From Ambrosia x helenae (Eukaryota; Streptophyta; Magnoliopsida; Asterales; Asteraceae), in NCBI GenBank assembly GCA_030844895.1, contig JAUTDX010000017.1, positions 1-64,000 of the forward strand: a DNA stretch of 64,000 nucleotides, read 5' to 3'. Both the position numbers and the translations under genes were made by a program. Positions 1 to 11,135 of this stretch are shown piece after piece (positions within the stretch are counted from its first letter, which is position 1; every line of letters begins with the position of its first letter). The notes under the pieces are model-generated. The model had not been told where the DNA came from and ran no database searches. It saw only the letters and a list, made by a program, of their open reading frames with translations.

Positions 1-1475
1 ACTCGCTTAAACTTCATGCGAGTAGGCCTCTAAATGTCTAAAACTTTCACACAATTTACCAAAATGCCCCTGCAGCACCAAAACTTGCATTTTTGACCGT
101 TAAGGTTCAAAACATGCGTTTTTCAACCCGATTTGACACGCGACTCAGATGATGACTCAGATACTTGAAAATATTCCATTTTCCACCCTTGTACTTGATA
201 AAAATACGGTTTTGACCCGGCAAAACACAAGTTTCCAATTAGTTGTCCATTTTATTTTTCGGCGTTTTATTTTTGAAGAAGTAAGATTACAATGGATTAG
301 GATTCCAACATCGGCAATCAAGAATGATTAACTAAGCTAAACTAAGCATAAATAAAATAAAACGGGAGATCAACTAACTGTACACTAACATATTTTTGCG
401 AGTTTCAACGGTTAGGGATCATATCAGTGTACGGACATTACTAGAACCCTTATATTTTCAGTTTTCGCTTAAATTACCAATAAGCATCCTACAACAACTG
501 TCGATATTGTTGTCCACCTAAACTCAAAATCAAGTTTTATCGCTAGGCACTTTAGATACGTTTAAGGTAATATTAAGGCTGAGATACAAGGTGTTCCCCG
601 CCACGCGACACATTCCCGTATCAAGTCATGCACAAAGCTTCCTCGTAACCGGTGAGTAAGCTGTTGTCATCCGTATTTTACAAGGAGTGGACTCAGTGGT
701 GATCAGGTCTGCAGAAACGCTGCAAACAGAGAGACCAGTGAGATCCAAACCAGGGTTCAAGTCAAATACCGTATATTTGATTTTTCACGGTACGATGCTT
801 TAGGTATATGATTTGATACCTTAGAGCGAATTCTCATTGAGAATAGGGTTTTGGCATATATGAATCTTTTTGCTCTTTTAGGATTCCCGGACGTCCTGAT
901 CAGAATTTATTCTATTTTTTGTTTTTTTTTTCAGGAAATGACATAGGGGTGTCTCAGTCGTAGGCTGCGACCCCAACGTACGACACGTGTGCCACTCCTA
1001 TTTATTCTGAGAGACGTCCAGTTCACCCCGGATGAACCAACCTCTTAAAGACCATGAAACCTCGGATTTTGGCATGCTATCAAACGAGATTTCGGTACCA
1101 AGACCATATGCCAACGCACGTTGATCCACACATGATTCAGATGATTTAGGTTTATATCACCGTGCCGAACTTGGAAATGATTTTGAGCCTACCGACACAT
1201 CATTGTAGAGGCTACCTATCAGTTCCAATATTTTTAAGATGATAAGGGTCCAGACAGTCCGACTGATTGGTTAATATCATCTTCCCATTTTCACCAAAGA
1301 AACTCATTTTTGCATTTTTCATTTTTTTTTTGATTTTTGCATTTTTCTGAATGTTTTTGTATTTTTCTGAAATTTTCTCCCCCTAAAAATCTAAAAATTT
1401 GCGAAAAGACAATATTTTTGGATTTTTCTGATTTTTGAAAGAAAAATATTTACAAAAACGATTACCGATGAGGAT
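1..1475 (-). other. 3' non-coding region of Copia-1 with a candidate polypurine tract
   Basis: No convincing coding frame is present; the 60-residue frame at 149-331 is not credible. On the minus strand a purine run (AGGGGGAGAAAA) lies at 1373-1384, just downstream of the RNase H end, but no LTR edge follows it. Sireviruses are known to carry extra polypurine motifs away from the LTR, which may explain this. The first 35 bases carry the gcgag/ctcgc-type motif also seen in this element's leader and in the Gypsy LTRs. Confidence 0.55.
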
Positions 1476-4400
1476 CTAATCCTGCTTAACTTTAATGCCG
1501 TTTAAGATTAACAAGTACTCAAAACGAGGACCGTCAAAAGCTTTGGTGAATAAATCGGCACGTTGGTAGTCTGTGTGGATTTTTACCATATCGATAAGTT
1601 TCTTTTCATAGCAATCGCGTATGAAATGATACTTAACCAAGATATGTTTCGCCTTGGAATGGTTAACTGAGTCTTTAGCAAGAGCTATAGCGGACTCATT
1701 ATCACAGTGAATGGGAGTATTAAGAAATTTCAAACCGTAGTCTCTCATTTGTTGCTGTATCCAAAGAACCTGGGAGCAGCAGCTCGATGCTGCTACATAT
1801 TCCGACTCGCAGGTGGATAAGGCGACTGAGGCTTGCTTCTTGCACTGCCACGAGACTAGTCTTGGTCCCAAAAACTGGCATCCAGCCGATGTGGATTTTA
1901 AGTCTGTCTTGCATCCGCCATAGTCAGCATCACTAAATGCGATGAGGTCAAACTTATCGTCATTAGGGTACCAAAGACCTTTGGTCGGACAACCCTTTAG
2001 ATAACGTAAGATCCTCTTCACAGCAACCAGGTGGGACTGTTTCGGCCTTGACTGGTATCTTGATAGTAAGCATGTCGCGAACATTATGTCAGGTCTTGAT
2101 GCAGTGAGGTACATGAGTGAGCCTATCATAGCTCGATAGAGAAAAGGATCAACGGTTTGTCCTTTCTCGTCAGGCCCAATCCCGTGATTGGTCTGAATCG
2201 GTGTGCCTACTGGAGTAGAGTCTTCCATCTGGAACCGGCTCAAGATGTCAGCAACGTATTTTGTCTGGTGGATGAAGATCCCCGACTCTTGTTGTTCTAC
2301 TTGTAGACCGAGGAAGAATTGCATCTCCCCCATCGAGCTCATCTCAAATTTGTCCTGCATAAGCTTTTCGAATTCCCTGCACATGACATCATTAGTAGAC
2401 CCAAAATAATATCATCAACATAAACCTGTACCAGAAGACGATCACCACCCTTTTCCTTGGTGAATAAGGTGCAGTCCACGAGTCCGCGTTTGAACCCGTT
2501 GGATATCAGATAGTTGCTAAGCATTTGGTACCATTCACGCGGTGCCTGATGGAGTCCGTACAACGCTTTGTTCAATTTGTAGACTTTTTCGCGATGCAGC
2601 GGATCCTCAAACCCGGTGGCTGAGCAACATACACCTCTTCCTTCACGACACCATACAGAAAAGCACTTTTCACGTCCATTTGATACACCTTAAACCGTTT
2701 GTACGAAGCGTAAGCTAAGAACATCCGGATAGCTTCAAGGCGCGCAACTGGAGCGTATACTTCGTTGTAATCTATTCCTTCGATTTGACGGAAGCCGAGG
2801 ACAACTAATCGAGCCTTGTTTCTTATAATCACCCCGCGGTCATCCCGTTTACACTTGTAGACCCACTTTGTTCCAATCTTTTTCGAGCCTGGAGGTAAGT
2901 CAACTAAGTCCCACACTCCTAGCTTTTGGAACTGCTGAAGTTCGGCTTGCATTGCTTCAATCCATGGTTCTTCCTTAGTGCCTCTTGCACAGTTCTTGGT
3001 TCAGTTTGAGAAACATATAAGGCGAAGGACCAATCGTTCTGATGACCTGCTTTTCTGATTTCCGAATAGAGTGCCAGAGTACCTGCATTGTCACTTGAAC
3101 TAGCATTTCTGAGCTGACTGCGCGTCATGACTCTGCTAGTCGGATTACCAATTACATTTTGCATCGGATGAGTGTCGTGAATCCGAGATTCCGGATGTGC
3201 CGGCACTGGATCATCCGAATGCAAATTTAGGTTCTCCAAACCTTGAGATATATTTGTCTCAGCTGCGCTTGAACTAGAGGGAGCAGCGGGTTGCATATTA
3301 AAACCGGAGAGATCAATCCGAAGGACCTATCCCTGGAGCTGCTGAAGAAGAAGGACCAGCTTGATTGTTTCCAGTCGGATTAACTGGAGCTGTAGTGGTA
3401 GATTCACCATTTCCAGCTTGTTCCTCAGTGAGAGTTTCATGAGACTCTGCAAAATCGTCGTCGGAAGATGAAGATTCGAGAACCTCTGCTGACGCTTCCT
3501 GAAAAACTTCCTCAACTTCTGCTGCTGCGGTTTTATCAGGGGGACCCGTGGATGCAGAGGCATCAGATGGAGCAGGCGCAGGTGTATTAACCACGATCGG
3601 ACGCATTAGCGGTGAGCTAGCTGCGTTTTCACATTCGTAATACATTTGCGCTACAGCATCATCCACCAAATTCTCCACGTTGAATGAATCAAATAGACCC
3701 ATATAGTCGAACAACCAATCAGGTCCAACACCAGGTGCATTGGCAGTATGACGCTGAACATCGACATTAAGCCATCTTCAACGTTGTTGGTTCTTTTGTT
3801 GTACACTCTTTTATTGGGAGTGCTGTAACCAACAAAGAAACCTTCTTCTGCCTTTGCACCAAACTTCCCATCGGGATGTATCATGGTGCATGGAGCTCCG
3901 AAAGGTTCCAGAAACTCTAAGTTCGGTTTCCTTCGGTTCAGAAGCTCGTAAGAAGTTTTTCCAAGCTTCTTTACCGTTAGAACCCTATTCAGAGTATAAC
4001 ACGCGCAGTGAACTGCCTCGTTCCAGAAGATCACAGGCAAGTTCGAGTCTGCGAGCATAGTTCTGGCTGCCTCAATAAGAGTCCGATTCTTTCTTTCTAC
4101 AACCCCGTTTTGCTGAGGAGTGTATGGCGCTGTGAATTCATGATGAATACCTTTTTCTGCACATAACGCCTCCATAGCGTGATTCTTGAACTCTGTTCCG
4201 TTATCGCTTCTGATCCTACGGATCTTTAGCTGATATATATTTTCCAATTTAGTAAACAGATTCTTCAAGTAATCAAAAGTTTCACTCTTGTGCTTCATGC
4301 ACACAACCCAAGAAAACCTAGAATAATCATCCGTAACCACTAAGCAGTATGAGTCACCGTTCTTGCTCTTTCGATTGACTGGGCCAAACAGGTCCATGTG

Positions 4401-5048
4401 CAGTCGTTCGAGAGGTAGACTAACTGAGTTTGTCTTCTTAGGCTTGTGAGACTTTCTTTTCTGCTTCCCTTTCTTGCATGAGACACAGACATCGTTTAAA
4501 TGAAAATTCTTAACAGAAACACCTTCCACTAGTTGGTTCTGGACCAGATGGTTCATTTTCCTCAAGTGGATGTGCCCCATTCGTCTGTGCCACATTATCG
4601 ATTCCTTCTCTGTCGCCTTTGACAGAAAACAAGTGACCTGACCTTTTGCAGTCATTGCTCGGCTCATATCCAGGACGTATAAGTTGTTGACCCTGGGAGC
4701 TGAGATCATGACCCACTCTTTCGGTATTTTGAATCCAGGCTTCAGAATGAAACATGCGTTGTCATCAAAGAATACAGTGAACTTCTTGTCACATATCTGT
4801 GAAACACTCAGCAAGTTGTGGTCTATCTGTTTAACAAAGCTTATCTTTTCAAAGCTTACTATACCGTTGCTCATACTTCCTTCCTTTGTTATATAACCCC
4901 CTTTATTACCAGCAAAGGCAACATACCCCCCATTGATATTCTTTATGTCAAAAAGCAGGGATAAATCGCCCGTCATGTGCCCTGAAGCTCCACTATCAAC
5001 AATCCATAGGCTGCTGATAAGGCCCTGTGGAACTCCCTGCACAAACAT
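1476..5048 (-). pseudogene. Copia-1 pol (protease, integrase, reverse transcriptase, RNase H), broken
   Basis: The first open part (3651-5048, 465 residues) has the aspartic protease motif DSGASGHM near its start, the integrase zinc region (WHRRMGH ... CVSCKKG) and the integrase catalytic core (TDDYSRF, RSDNGTEF, TPQQNGVVERKNR). The frame then shifts near 3770, and later pieces lie at 3313-3714, 2919-3296, 2572-2952, 2339-2575 and 1476-2384. Reverse transcriptase shows KARLVVLGF, DVKSAFL and YVDDII; RNase H shows SDADYGG and STCESEYVA. At least five frame changes separate the pieces. The pol ATG at 5048 lies seven bases beyond the Gag stop and in another frame, as in several Sireviruses. RT and RNase H are recognisable but the polyprotein cannot be made from this copy. 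Confidence 0.85.
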
Positions 5049-5055
5049 TCAAAGT

Positions 5056-8000
5056 TCAGTGGTTAAGGGGGACCCAAGCCTTCACGGTCTTGGGTCTACC
5101 AACTTCATCTAACATCGGAAAGTCAACCCATTTCCCATTTGGTGTTGGAGTTGTTTCCGATGGTACCGCACTGCCTTTTCCAGCAGATGACTCTCCTTCT
5201 TTGGTTGGTGACTTGGGTCTCCAAATCTGTTCAGGTTTCTTTGGCTTGGGCTTCTTCTTTGCCTGTGGGCTAGAAGGTCCAGCCTTGGATTCCTTTGGAG
5301 GAACAGATTTTGGATCCACTTCAGAATTAACTGTACGTGGAACGGCTTTGGGGTTGCCCTGCGGTTTAGCTGCAGCCTTTGCTGGTGGCTTAGGCACTGC
5401 TTCAACCTTTGGAGGAACAGTGCTCCCCCTCAGCTGTGGACCCCTGCCATCAACTGGCTTTTGGTTCATAGCAATCTTGTTGCGGTTATCATAAACGACC
5501 TGTTTTCCCTTTTGTTTCTCTGAGAGTTTAGGGGAGACAGGTTGCTTGGATTTGCTAGAACTCGGAGGATCATCTACTTTGATCCTTTCTCGTCTCAATT
5601 CAGGGCACGCAGCAACTAAATGCCCACGTTCCCCGCACTTGTGACAGGATCTATATTCTTCAAACTTAGGAGATCCGGGTTTGGTCTCCTTCTTGTTCCT
5701 TTTGTTAGATGGAACGGCAAATGAGTTTTTATGTTTTAGATCCTCAAGACATCTTCTTTGCTGATCGACTTGAGGATCGTCATTTCTTTCAGTGCCGCTC
5801 GATCTAATAAACTCAGTCACATGCTTTTTCGGACCGTTCCTTTGAGCTTGATTTTGAGGATTAACGGTGTTCGACTTTTGATTTTTCTTGTTATTTTCAT
5901 TAGCCTGATTTCCCTGATCCTTTCTACCCTTACCCTTACCCTTGTTTTTACTCCAGGTTTCCTTTTCTACGGTAATGACAGATTCTTGCCAAATTTTGGC
6001 AACAAGACCAGGGGCGATACATCTGAGAGGGACTTCCTCATCAGCATGCACCTTTTCAGACCCTTTTAACTTATAGAACACCTTAATCCTCCTCCCATCC
6101 TCGGTTTGCACTTTCGGTTGCAGTTCACTCAAGGTTTCAGTTGTAATGATATGATTCGCAAGAGGAACATCTATAGATTTAACCGGTGCATACCTAGGAG
6201 GTTCATCGAGCTCATCATCCGAAGTGTCAGTGTCATATACACTGATATCATCAGGTTTCTCACACAAATTGACAGCTTTAGCAGGAGTAGCAACCTTAGT
6301 GACTTCAGCAGGTTTAGCTGCTTCAGTAACCTTGGCCGCCTCTGCAGCTTTTGCTGCCTCGGCTGCCACGTCCACAAGTTCCTCCTTCGGTAAGACATCA
6401 AAATTGTGATTTTCGAATCTCACCGGAGGTGGACACTGAGAGTATTTGGGACTGGTGGAGAAACCTTCCTTGTCAGAGTGTTCAACTATGTGATCAAGGA
6501 CATACTTGCAGTTTAAATAACTCTCAAGCTTTTTCCTGATCTTTTCATAGTCACAGTTAACAATGGCCAATTGTTTCTTAGTGTCTTCGACCTCATTGAT
6601 GTAATTATTTATAGCAATCTGTTTGTTAGCTAAGGTTTTGGACAGTTCAGAAACATCCTTTTTATAATTTTCAATTGTACTTAGAAAATTTTTCTCCTTT
6701 TGTCTCAAGGAATCAATTGACCTTTGCAACGGACCAACATCAGCTTTTAAATTCAGATTTTCTTCAGTTAATTCTTTAATTCTGAATTTCAGCTGATTAC
6801 ACTCTACACAATCTAACTTTGAATCAGAAGAAGAACTTACCTTGTTCGACGATTCAGTGATGGCCATCAATGCATAGTGAGCTGCTGTCTTCTGAGCTCC
6901 AAAGAATTCGCCGTAGTTCTTCTCTGTGCAGTCAGCATCCACAAGAAATGACCTTTTACTGATCAATGCATCTGCTTCAGCTAACAACTCCTCCAAATCT
7001 TCTCCACTATCAGAATCGCACTCCGAGTCACAGTCAGACACCTCGGTTTCAGAAGTGATGATGTCAGACTGACTCGAAGTTTCTTCAACTTCGGCTGGTG
7101 CTTCAGATGCTTGTTGAGCGAAACAGGCTGCACCACCTTGAGGAGCTTCATCTCCGAGGATCAGATGGTTCCAGTTATAGCCTTCATCAGCTTGAATAAC
7201 CATGGCTTGACCTTGATTGTTGTTTGCAGGCGGCCTCTGGTTCTGATTCTGGTTGTTAACTGGGACAATGGCACGCTCAGTATTAGGTTGACCCTGAGCT
7301 TGCTGCCTCTGATTCTGATTGGCTCTATTGTTGTTGAAGGGATTCTGATTTCCTTGCTGCTTAGGTCGGTCACATTCCCTTGCAAAATGCCCTTTTGTGC
7401 CACAGTTGTAGCATGTGACCTTTGTTTTGTCAAACCCAAACTTGGTGTTATTGTTGATCAAGACATCTCTCCTTCCCGTCCTTTCCATGTAATCCTTTGC
7501 CCTTCTCACCACGCTCGCGAAGTGCCATTGTATGTCGATCAGATCCATGTCGTCCTTATCAATCTGCGAGTAATCCTCCTGTGTAAGATGAGGATTCCCG
7601 ATCTGTCCAGCAACCAGTCCACTATAGGAGTTCACCAAAGTCGACAATAGAGCCATGTGTTCCTGAGCTAGCTCTATAGTCACCTTGCCTAAACCCGCAG
7701 TGTTCAGCTGCTCTGGGACTGTATTGGTCTGATAGCCACCTTGATTGGAACTAGAAGCACCTCCATATCCACCATAACTTGTAGCTGGAGCCCCGCCAAA
7801 ACCTGCAGAAGAGGGTCCACTAAAGTTTGCAGTTGCCTGCGCTGGTGCTGCAAGATGAGAAAACGGATTAACACCAAACTGGTTAGCATTATAATTCAAA
7901 GGATACGGGTTTGGTCCAAAAGGATATGTAGGAGGAGGAACATCAGTTGGGGGACCATAGTTGTCGAATGCATAGACTGGGTCCGGGTTAACCACAAAAG

Positions 8001-8991
8001 CAGTTTGTGGTTTGGTTCCACCCACACTGGTGTCCTGAAGAGGATTCCCATAATAGATGCTGGGATTCTGTGGAATGAGCGCCTTGTTTGCTCTCCTGAT
8101 CTCCTCTATCTCCTTGTTCTCCAGCTCGGTGATGAACTCATTTATGGAGAGAGTCTGATATGCATTATTTGACTTTAGAATATCCAACCATTGATGCCAG
8201 TGAGGAGGTAGCGCCTCAGCAAATCTTTCTACAAGGTCCGCAGATGAATATAAGACCCCGTACTGATACATTTCTGACATCAGATGGTAGTATCTAGCCG
8301 TCAAATCCCTCAGAGATTCGTTCCCTATAGCATTGAAGTTCTCGAACTCCTTTTTGAGCTGATCCATTTTGACCTTTCTTGTCTTCATATTACCCTCATT
8401 TCGCTCAGCCAATGCTAACCAAAGCATCTGTGATGTTGTGCACTGAGCGAATTGATGAAGGATGTCCTTTGGAAGAGCTTGCTTCAATGCCGCCATCGCC
8501 TTCTTCTCATAGTTGTATTTCTTTCTCTGATCTTCATTCATGTCTTCAATAGAGATCGGAGTAGTGGAGTTCTCAACTAAAGGCCGACTGTACACTGTCT
8601 CGATAGCTGACCATACAAGACCATCGATGCCCTCGACATAAGTCTGAAATCTGCCCTTCCAACCGTGGTAGTCGGACATGTATTGCAGCTTCGGTGCCCT
8701 GTTAGAACTACCCGTCTCTAAGTCACTCATGAGTACGGAAGACAGATGATTTGTCTGAGAGTTTGCAGCAGCCGCGAGTGCCCATGGATTCGTGTTCACC
8801 ATTTGCTGTTGAGCAGCTAGCGCCCACGGATTGATTCCGGCAACATTCGCTTGCATTTGCGATTGCTGCATCCGTTGCGCGTTACGTTCTGCTGAATACT
8901 GCCAAGGGTTCGTGGGTACGTTAGATTGATTGTTCATTTGTTGATTATACTGAGGTCTCGGTTGACTCAGATGTCCCCACGGGTTCGCCAT
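5056..8991 (-). CDS. gag: Copia-1 Gag, 1311 residues, two CCHC zinc knuckles and a coiled coil
   Basis: One uninterrupted frame starts at ATG 8991, directly after the leader. The N-terminal third is Gly/Asn/Gln rich with NPWALAA repeats, followed by a capsid-like helical region (about residues 100-300). A first zinc knuckle (CYNCGTKGHFAREC) lies near residue 526 and is followed by an acidic Ser/Glu stretch. A heptad-rich coiled coil spans roughly residues 730-830 (IKELTEENLNLKADV onwards), then Ala/Lys repeats. A second knuckle (CHKCGERGHLVAAC) lies near residue 1112, followed by a basic Pro/Lys tail. Gag packages the RNA in virus-like particles. Usual Copia Gags are a few hundred residues, so this one is several times longer. 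It is the only intact gene of the element. The second knuckle could reflect a fusion or duplication. Confidence 0.85.
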   Translation of the reverse strand: MANPWGHLSQPRPQYNQQMNNQSNVPTNPWQYSAERNAQRMQQSQMQANVAGINPWALAAQQQMVNTNPWALAAAANSQTNHLSSVLMSDLETGSSNRAPKLQYMSDYHGWKGRFQTYVEGIDGLVWSAIETVYSRPLVENSTTPISIEDMNEDQRKKYNYEKKAMAALKQALPKDILHQFAQCTTSQMLWLALAERNEGNMKTRKVKMDQLKKEFENFNAIGNESLRDLTARYYHLMSEMYQYGVLYSSADLVERFAEALPPHWHQWLDILKSNNAYQTLSINEFITELENKEIEEIRRANKALIPQNPSIYYGNPLQDTSVGGTKPQTAFVVNPDPVYAFDNYGPPTDVPPPTYPFGPNPYPLNYNANQFGVNPFSHLAAPAQATANFSGPSSAGFGGAPATSYGGYGGASSSNQGGYQTNTVPEQLNTAGLGKVTIELAQEHMALLSTLVNSYSGLVAGQIGNPHLTQEDYSQIDKDDMDLIDIQWHFASVVRRAKDYMERTGRRDVLINNNTKFGFDKTKVTCYNCGTKGHFARECDRPKQQGNQNPFNNNRANQNQRQQAQGQPNTERAIVPVNNQNQNQRPPANNNQGQAMVIQADEGYNWNHLILGDEAPQGGAACFAQQASEAPAEVEETSSQSDIITSETEVSDCDSECDSDSGEDLEELLAEADALISKRSFLVDADCTEKNYGEFFGAQKTAAHYALMAITESSNKVSSSSDSKLDCVECNQLKFRIKELTEENLNLKADVGPLQRSIDSLRQKEKNFLSTIENYKKDVSELSKTLANKQIAINNYINEVEDTKKQLAIVNCDYEKIRKKLESYLNCKYVLDHIVEHSDKEGFSTSPKYSQCPPPVRFENHNFDVLPKEELVDVAAEAAKAAEAAKVTEAAKPAEVTKVATPAKAVNLCEKPDDISVYDTDTSDDELDEPPRYAPVKSIDVPLANHIITTETLSELQPKVQTEDGRRIKVFYKLKGSEKVHADEEVPLRCIAPGLVAKIWQESVITVEKETWSKNKGKGKGRKDQGNQANENNKKNQKSNTVNPQNQAQRNGPKKHVTEFIRSSGTERNDDPQVDQQRRCLEDLKHKNSFAVPSNKRNKKETKPGSPKFEEYRSCHKCGERGHLVAACPELRRERIKVDDPPSSSKSKQPVSPKLSEKQKGKQVVYDNRNKIAMNQKPVDGRGPQLRGSTVPPKVEAVPKPPAKAAAKPQGNPKAVPRTVNSEVDPKSVPPKESKAGPSSPQAKKKPKPKKPEQIWRPKSPTKEGESSAGKGSAVPSETTPTPNGKWVDFPMLDEVGRPKTVKAWVPLNH

Positions 8992-9645
8992 ATGTTAAGG
9001 TATGATAATAGTCCGATACTTAGTCAAATTTTATGTTCCAGACCTTTATAGGCGATTAGGCTTATAATTGGGAGATTTATACGCGATTAGGGGGCAGATC
9101 GTGTGAATAGTAAAGCGATTTGACCTAATCGCTTGATTTTATACGCGATTAGGGTTTTAAACAGACGAGAGTATGGGAGGCGATTAGGGCTAATCGCTTA
9201 TAAGCAATTAGGCCTAATCGTGTAAGGAAACTAGCGATTATGTGACTAATCGCATGAAACAGGTAGCGATTTGGGCTGATCGCTACTAAAACCCTAATCG
9301 TATGAAAGTTTTGTGCGATTTGGACTGCGTAATCGCCTGATCTGATCTGTTGCCGCACTTTTGCTCAAAAATCACCTATTTTGTCTCAAAATCTTATCTA
9401 AAACATTGTATTTTGATCCCAAATGATTAGACAAGTTACCAAAACAGTTTTAGAGCAAACCCTAATCAAAAACACTTGTTTTTAACCGTAAACACACACC
9501 AAGATGTTGAAAAAAGATGGGTTTTTACAAAAACTCAAAGTTTCAAAAATAAGAACAGGTTTTTGCTTAAAAATCTGAACTTTTACACCAAAAACAACCT
9601 GTTTTTGCTCGTTTTTGTTATTAAAACACCCGTGATAAGAGCCTC
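8992..9645 (-). other. Copia-1 untranslated leader with dispersed gcgattag/ctaatcgc motifs
   Basis: This is the stretch between the primer site and the Gag ATG. From about 9050 to 9345 it repeats short forms of gcgattagg and the complement ctaatcgc many times, often facing each other so that small hairpins are possible. From 9360 to 9640 it is AT-rich with runs of aaaac/gtttt. No gene is seen. Confidence 0.6.
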
Positions 9646-9658
9646 GGCTCTGATACCA
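9646..9658 (-). promoter_or_regulatory. Copia-1 primer binding site (initiator methionine tRNA)
   Basis: The minus strand reads TGGTATCAGAGCC, complementary to the 3' end of the plant initiator tRNA-Met. It begins two bases inside the LTR edge at 9661, as expected for minus-strand priming. It fixes the orientation of the element. Confidence 0.9.
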
Positions 9659-9660
9659 CT

Positions 9661-10178
9661 TGTAGGATCGAATAACGCTAAATCCAACAATCACGGGGTT
9701 TATACTAGAGGTGCGGAATCCCTCTAATATGCTTTAACAACAGATACGATAATGAAACTAAGACAAACGAGTAATCACAACACACACACGGGTCAAAAGA
9801 TTATCGATTAATCACTAAAAACAGAGCACGAGTGTTTACAGAGATCAAATCAGACCTTACAGACCATGGGAGGGTGTTTGGAGAGTGTGTGAGGCAAGAA
9901 CTAATGATTAGGGCAATGATTGGGCCTATTTATACCTCCCGGGTACGTACAGCAGCATATACGCGATCAGCCAGACCATGTGGGGCGATTAGGCTAATCG
10001 CCAGAACACAAAGCCTACTCGCATGAACAGTTACGCGATTAGGGCCCTAATTGCGTGCAACTGAAGGCTAATCGCATGCAGCTTCCCGGACCCTCCAAAA
10101 CGCGTACAAACGTCTCCAAACACCCCGAAACACGTCCAAACAACTGATATACTAGCCTAGGGACATCATGTACTAACA
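9661..10178 (-). repeat. Copia-1 5' LTR (518 bp)
   Basis: The left edge is fixed by the adjacent primer site. The right edge is placed at the tactaaca end, so the LTR reads TGTTAGTACATG ... CGATCCTACA on the minus strand. The body contains several gcgattag and ctaatcgc motifs (9957-10080). No second copy is available for comparison, so the right edge rests on the TG/CA rule only. The next five bases, gaagg, would be the target duplication. Confidence 0.75.
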
Positions 10179-10310
10179 GAAGGTGTATGCTTTGACTTTG
10201 TTGTTACTAATTTGACTATTCTTGTTAGTCTTATGCTATAGTTCATTTTCAAATAACAAGCTGACCGATTAAAGAGTCCCAACTTACCCACTGATGCGTA
10301 TATGATTTAG

Positions 10311-11135
10311 GTTCTCCAATCTGTTCTTCCCATTGAAGACAATGAAGTTGTGCTTGGACAGTATGAAGGCTATACTAACGATCCGACGGTTCCTGATAAC
10401 TCAAACACTCCGACCTTTGCTACCATGGTTCTTAGAATTCATAATGAAAGATGGGAAGGTATGACAGCTTATTAATATTTTCATATCTAATTCTTATATA
10501 TCTATATCTAGTCCGTAGCTCAGTTGACGTCCGTCCTATATATCCATTAGCTACTTGGATGGTACATACTAGTGGTGGCAAGAGGAGTGGCCGAGTGGGG
10601 TACGATTTCGGTTGAAACCAGTCGTGTTTTCGTAAGGTTGAAATGGGTTGGGTGTGTTGGGTTGACCTGTGGCTGCAAACACTTTTAGTCCAACTTTTAT
10701 AAAACTTTGATCACATTTTTTTAATATAACTGTTTGTATGCTTTTTAATTAAACTTTAGGTGACTTTCAACCCATTTGACTAGTTTAAACTTTTGAGCTA
10801 AATTTTCTGATTTGACCCTTATCATATAAAAGTCATAAAACACAACTCGGATTCGCACAGTCTGTAAGCAAATGAGACAAAATTGCCATCTCTAGATTGG
10901 ACCCATGATATGATATAACCTTCTTTCAATTCTCTTAGATATCTCATCAGTAACTATTTCTTGTAAAATTTAATTCATGTTCTGAAGACTTAAGATCTAC
11001 ATTTAGTTGTTTATGCATTTAATTCTACATGTGTTGTAGGTGTTCCCTTTATTATGAAGGCAGGGAAGGCATTGAATTCAAGAAAGGCAGAAATTCGTGT
11101 GCAATTTAAGGATGTCCCCGGTGACATATATAAAT
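10311..11135 (+). pseudogene. Captured fragment of glucose-6-phosphate dehydrogenase (two exons)
   Basis: Exon 10311-10458 follows a tttag acceptor and encodes a stretch containing LGQYEGYTNDPTVPD and TMVLRIHNERWEG. Exon 11040-11135 follows a gtag acceptor and encodes VPFIMKAGKALNSRKAEI and VQFKDVPGDIYKC. Both are highly typical of cytosolic plant G6PDH, the first enzyme of the oxidative pentose phosphate pathway. The phase-1 intron between them (10459-11039) keeps the frame, and a gtatgt donor follows the second exon. Upstream and downstream exons are missing: the first 130 bases look like intron and the sequence after 11140 stops matching. A scrambled repeat of part of exon 2 occurs at about 11167-11199. 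The frame is undamaged, so capture may be fairly recent. Its place upstream of the CACTA protease suggests transposon capture rather than a native gene. Confidence 0.8.
10570..10894. mobile_element. Probable hAT-type MITE inside the captured G6PDH intron
   Basis: The ends are TAGTGGTGGCAA and, reversed, TAGAGATGGCAA, giving imperfect 12-base inverted termini around about 325 bp of AT-rich non-coding DNA. A clean 8-base target duplication was not recognised, so the boundaries are tentative. It lies wholly between the two G6PDH exons. Confidence 0.4.

Larger units (their letters stand above)
1..10178 (-). mobile_element. Copia-1: Sirevirus-like Ty1-copia retrotransposon, cut by the left window edge
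   Basis: Read on the minus strand, the element runs 5' LTR (9661-10178), methionine-tRNA primer site, leader, a very long Gag, then protease, integrase, reverse transcriptase and RNase H in Copia order, then a long 3' non-coding tract. The LTR ends are TGTTAG and CCTACA. No second LTR copy is found at 1-1475, so the 3' LTR and left target duplication lie outside the window or are lost. A long Gag with a coiled coil, Gag and Pol in different frames, and a polypurine tract distant from the LTR are traits known in the Sirevirus lineage; the lineage assignment is inference. Pol is broken by several frameshifts, so this copy is not autonomous. It may have inserted into the CACTA element to its right. 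Confidence 0.85.

Noticed and set aside
381..390. tacactaaca as the inner edge of the missing Copia-1 3' LTR
   Set aside because: The preceding bases do not match the 5' LTR end at 10150-10178, and no polypurine tract follows.
1..1475. An envelope-like gene in the long 3' region of the Sirevirus-like element
   Set aside because: Some Sireviruses have one between RNase H and the 3' LTR, but no long frame is present here.
5027..6539. Plus-strand frames of 60-155 residues across Copia-1 Gag
   Set aside because: Shadows of the long Gag frame on the other strand with its biased composition.
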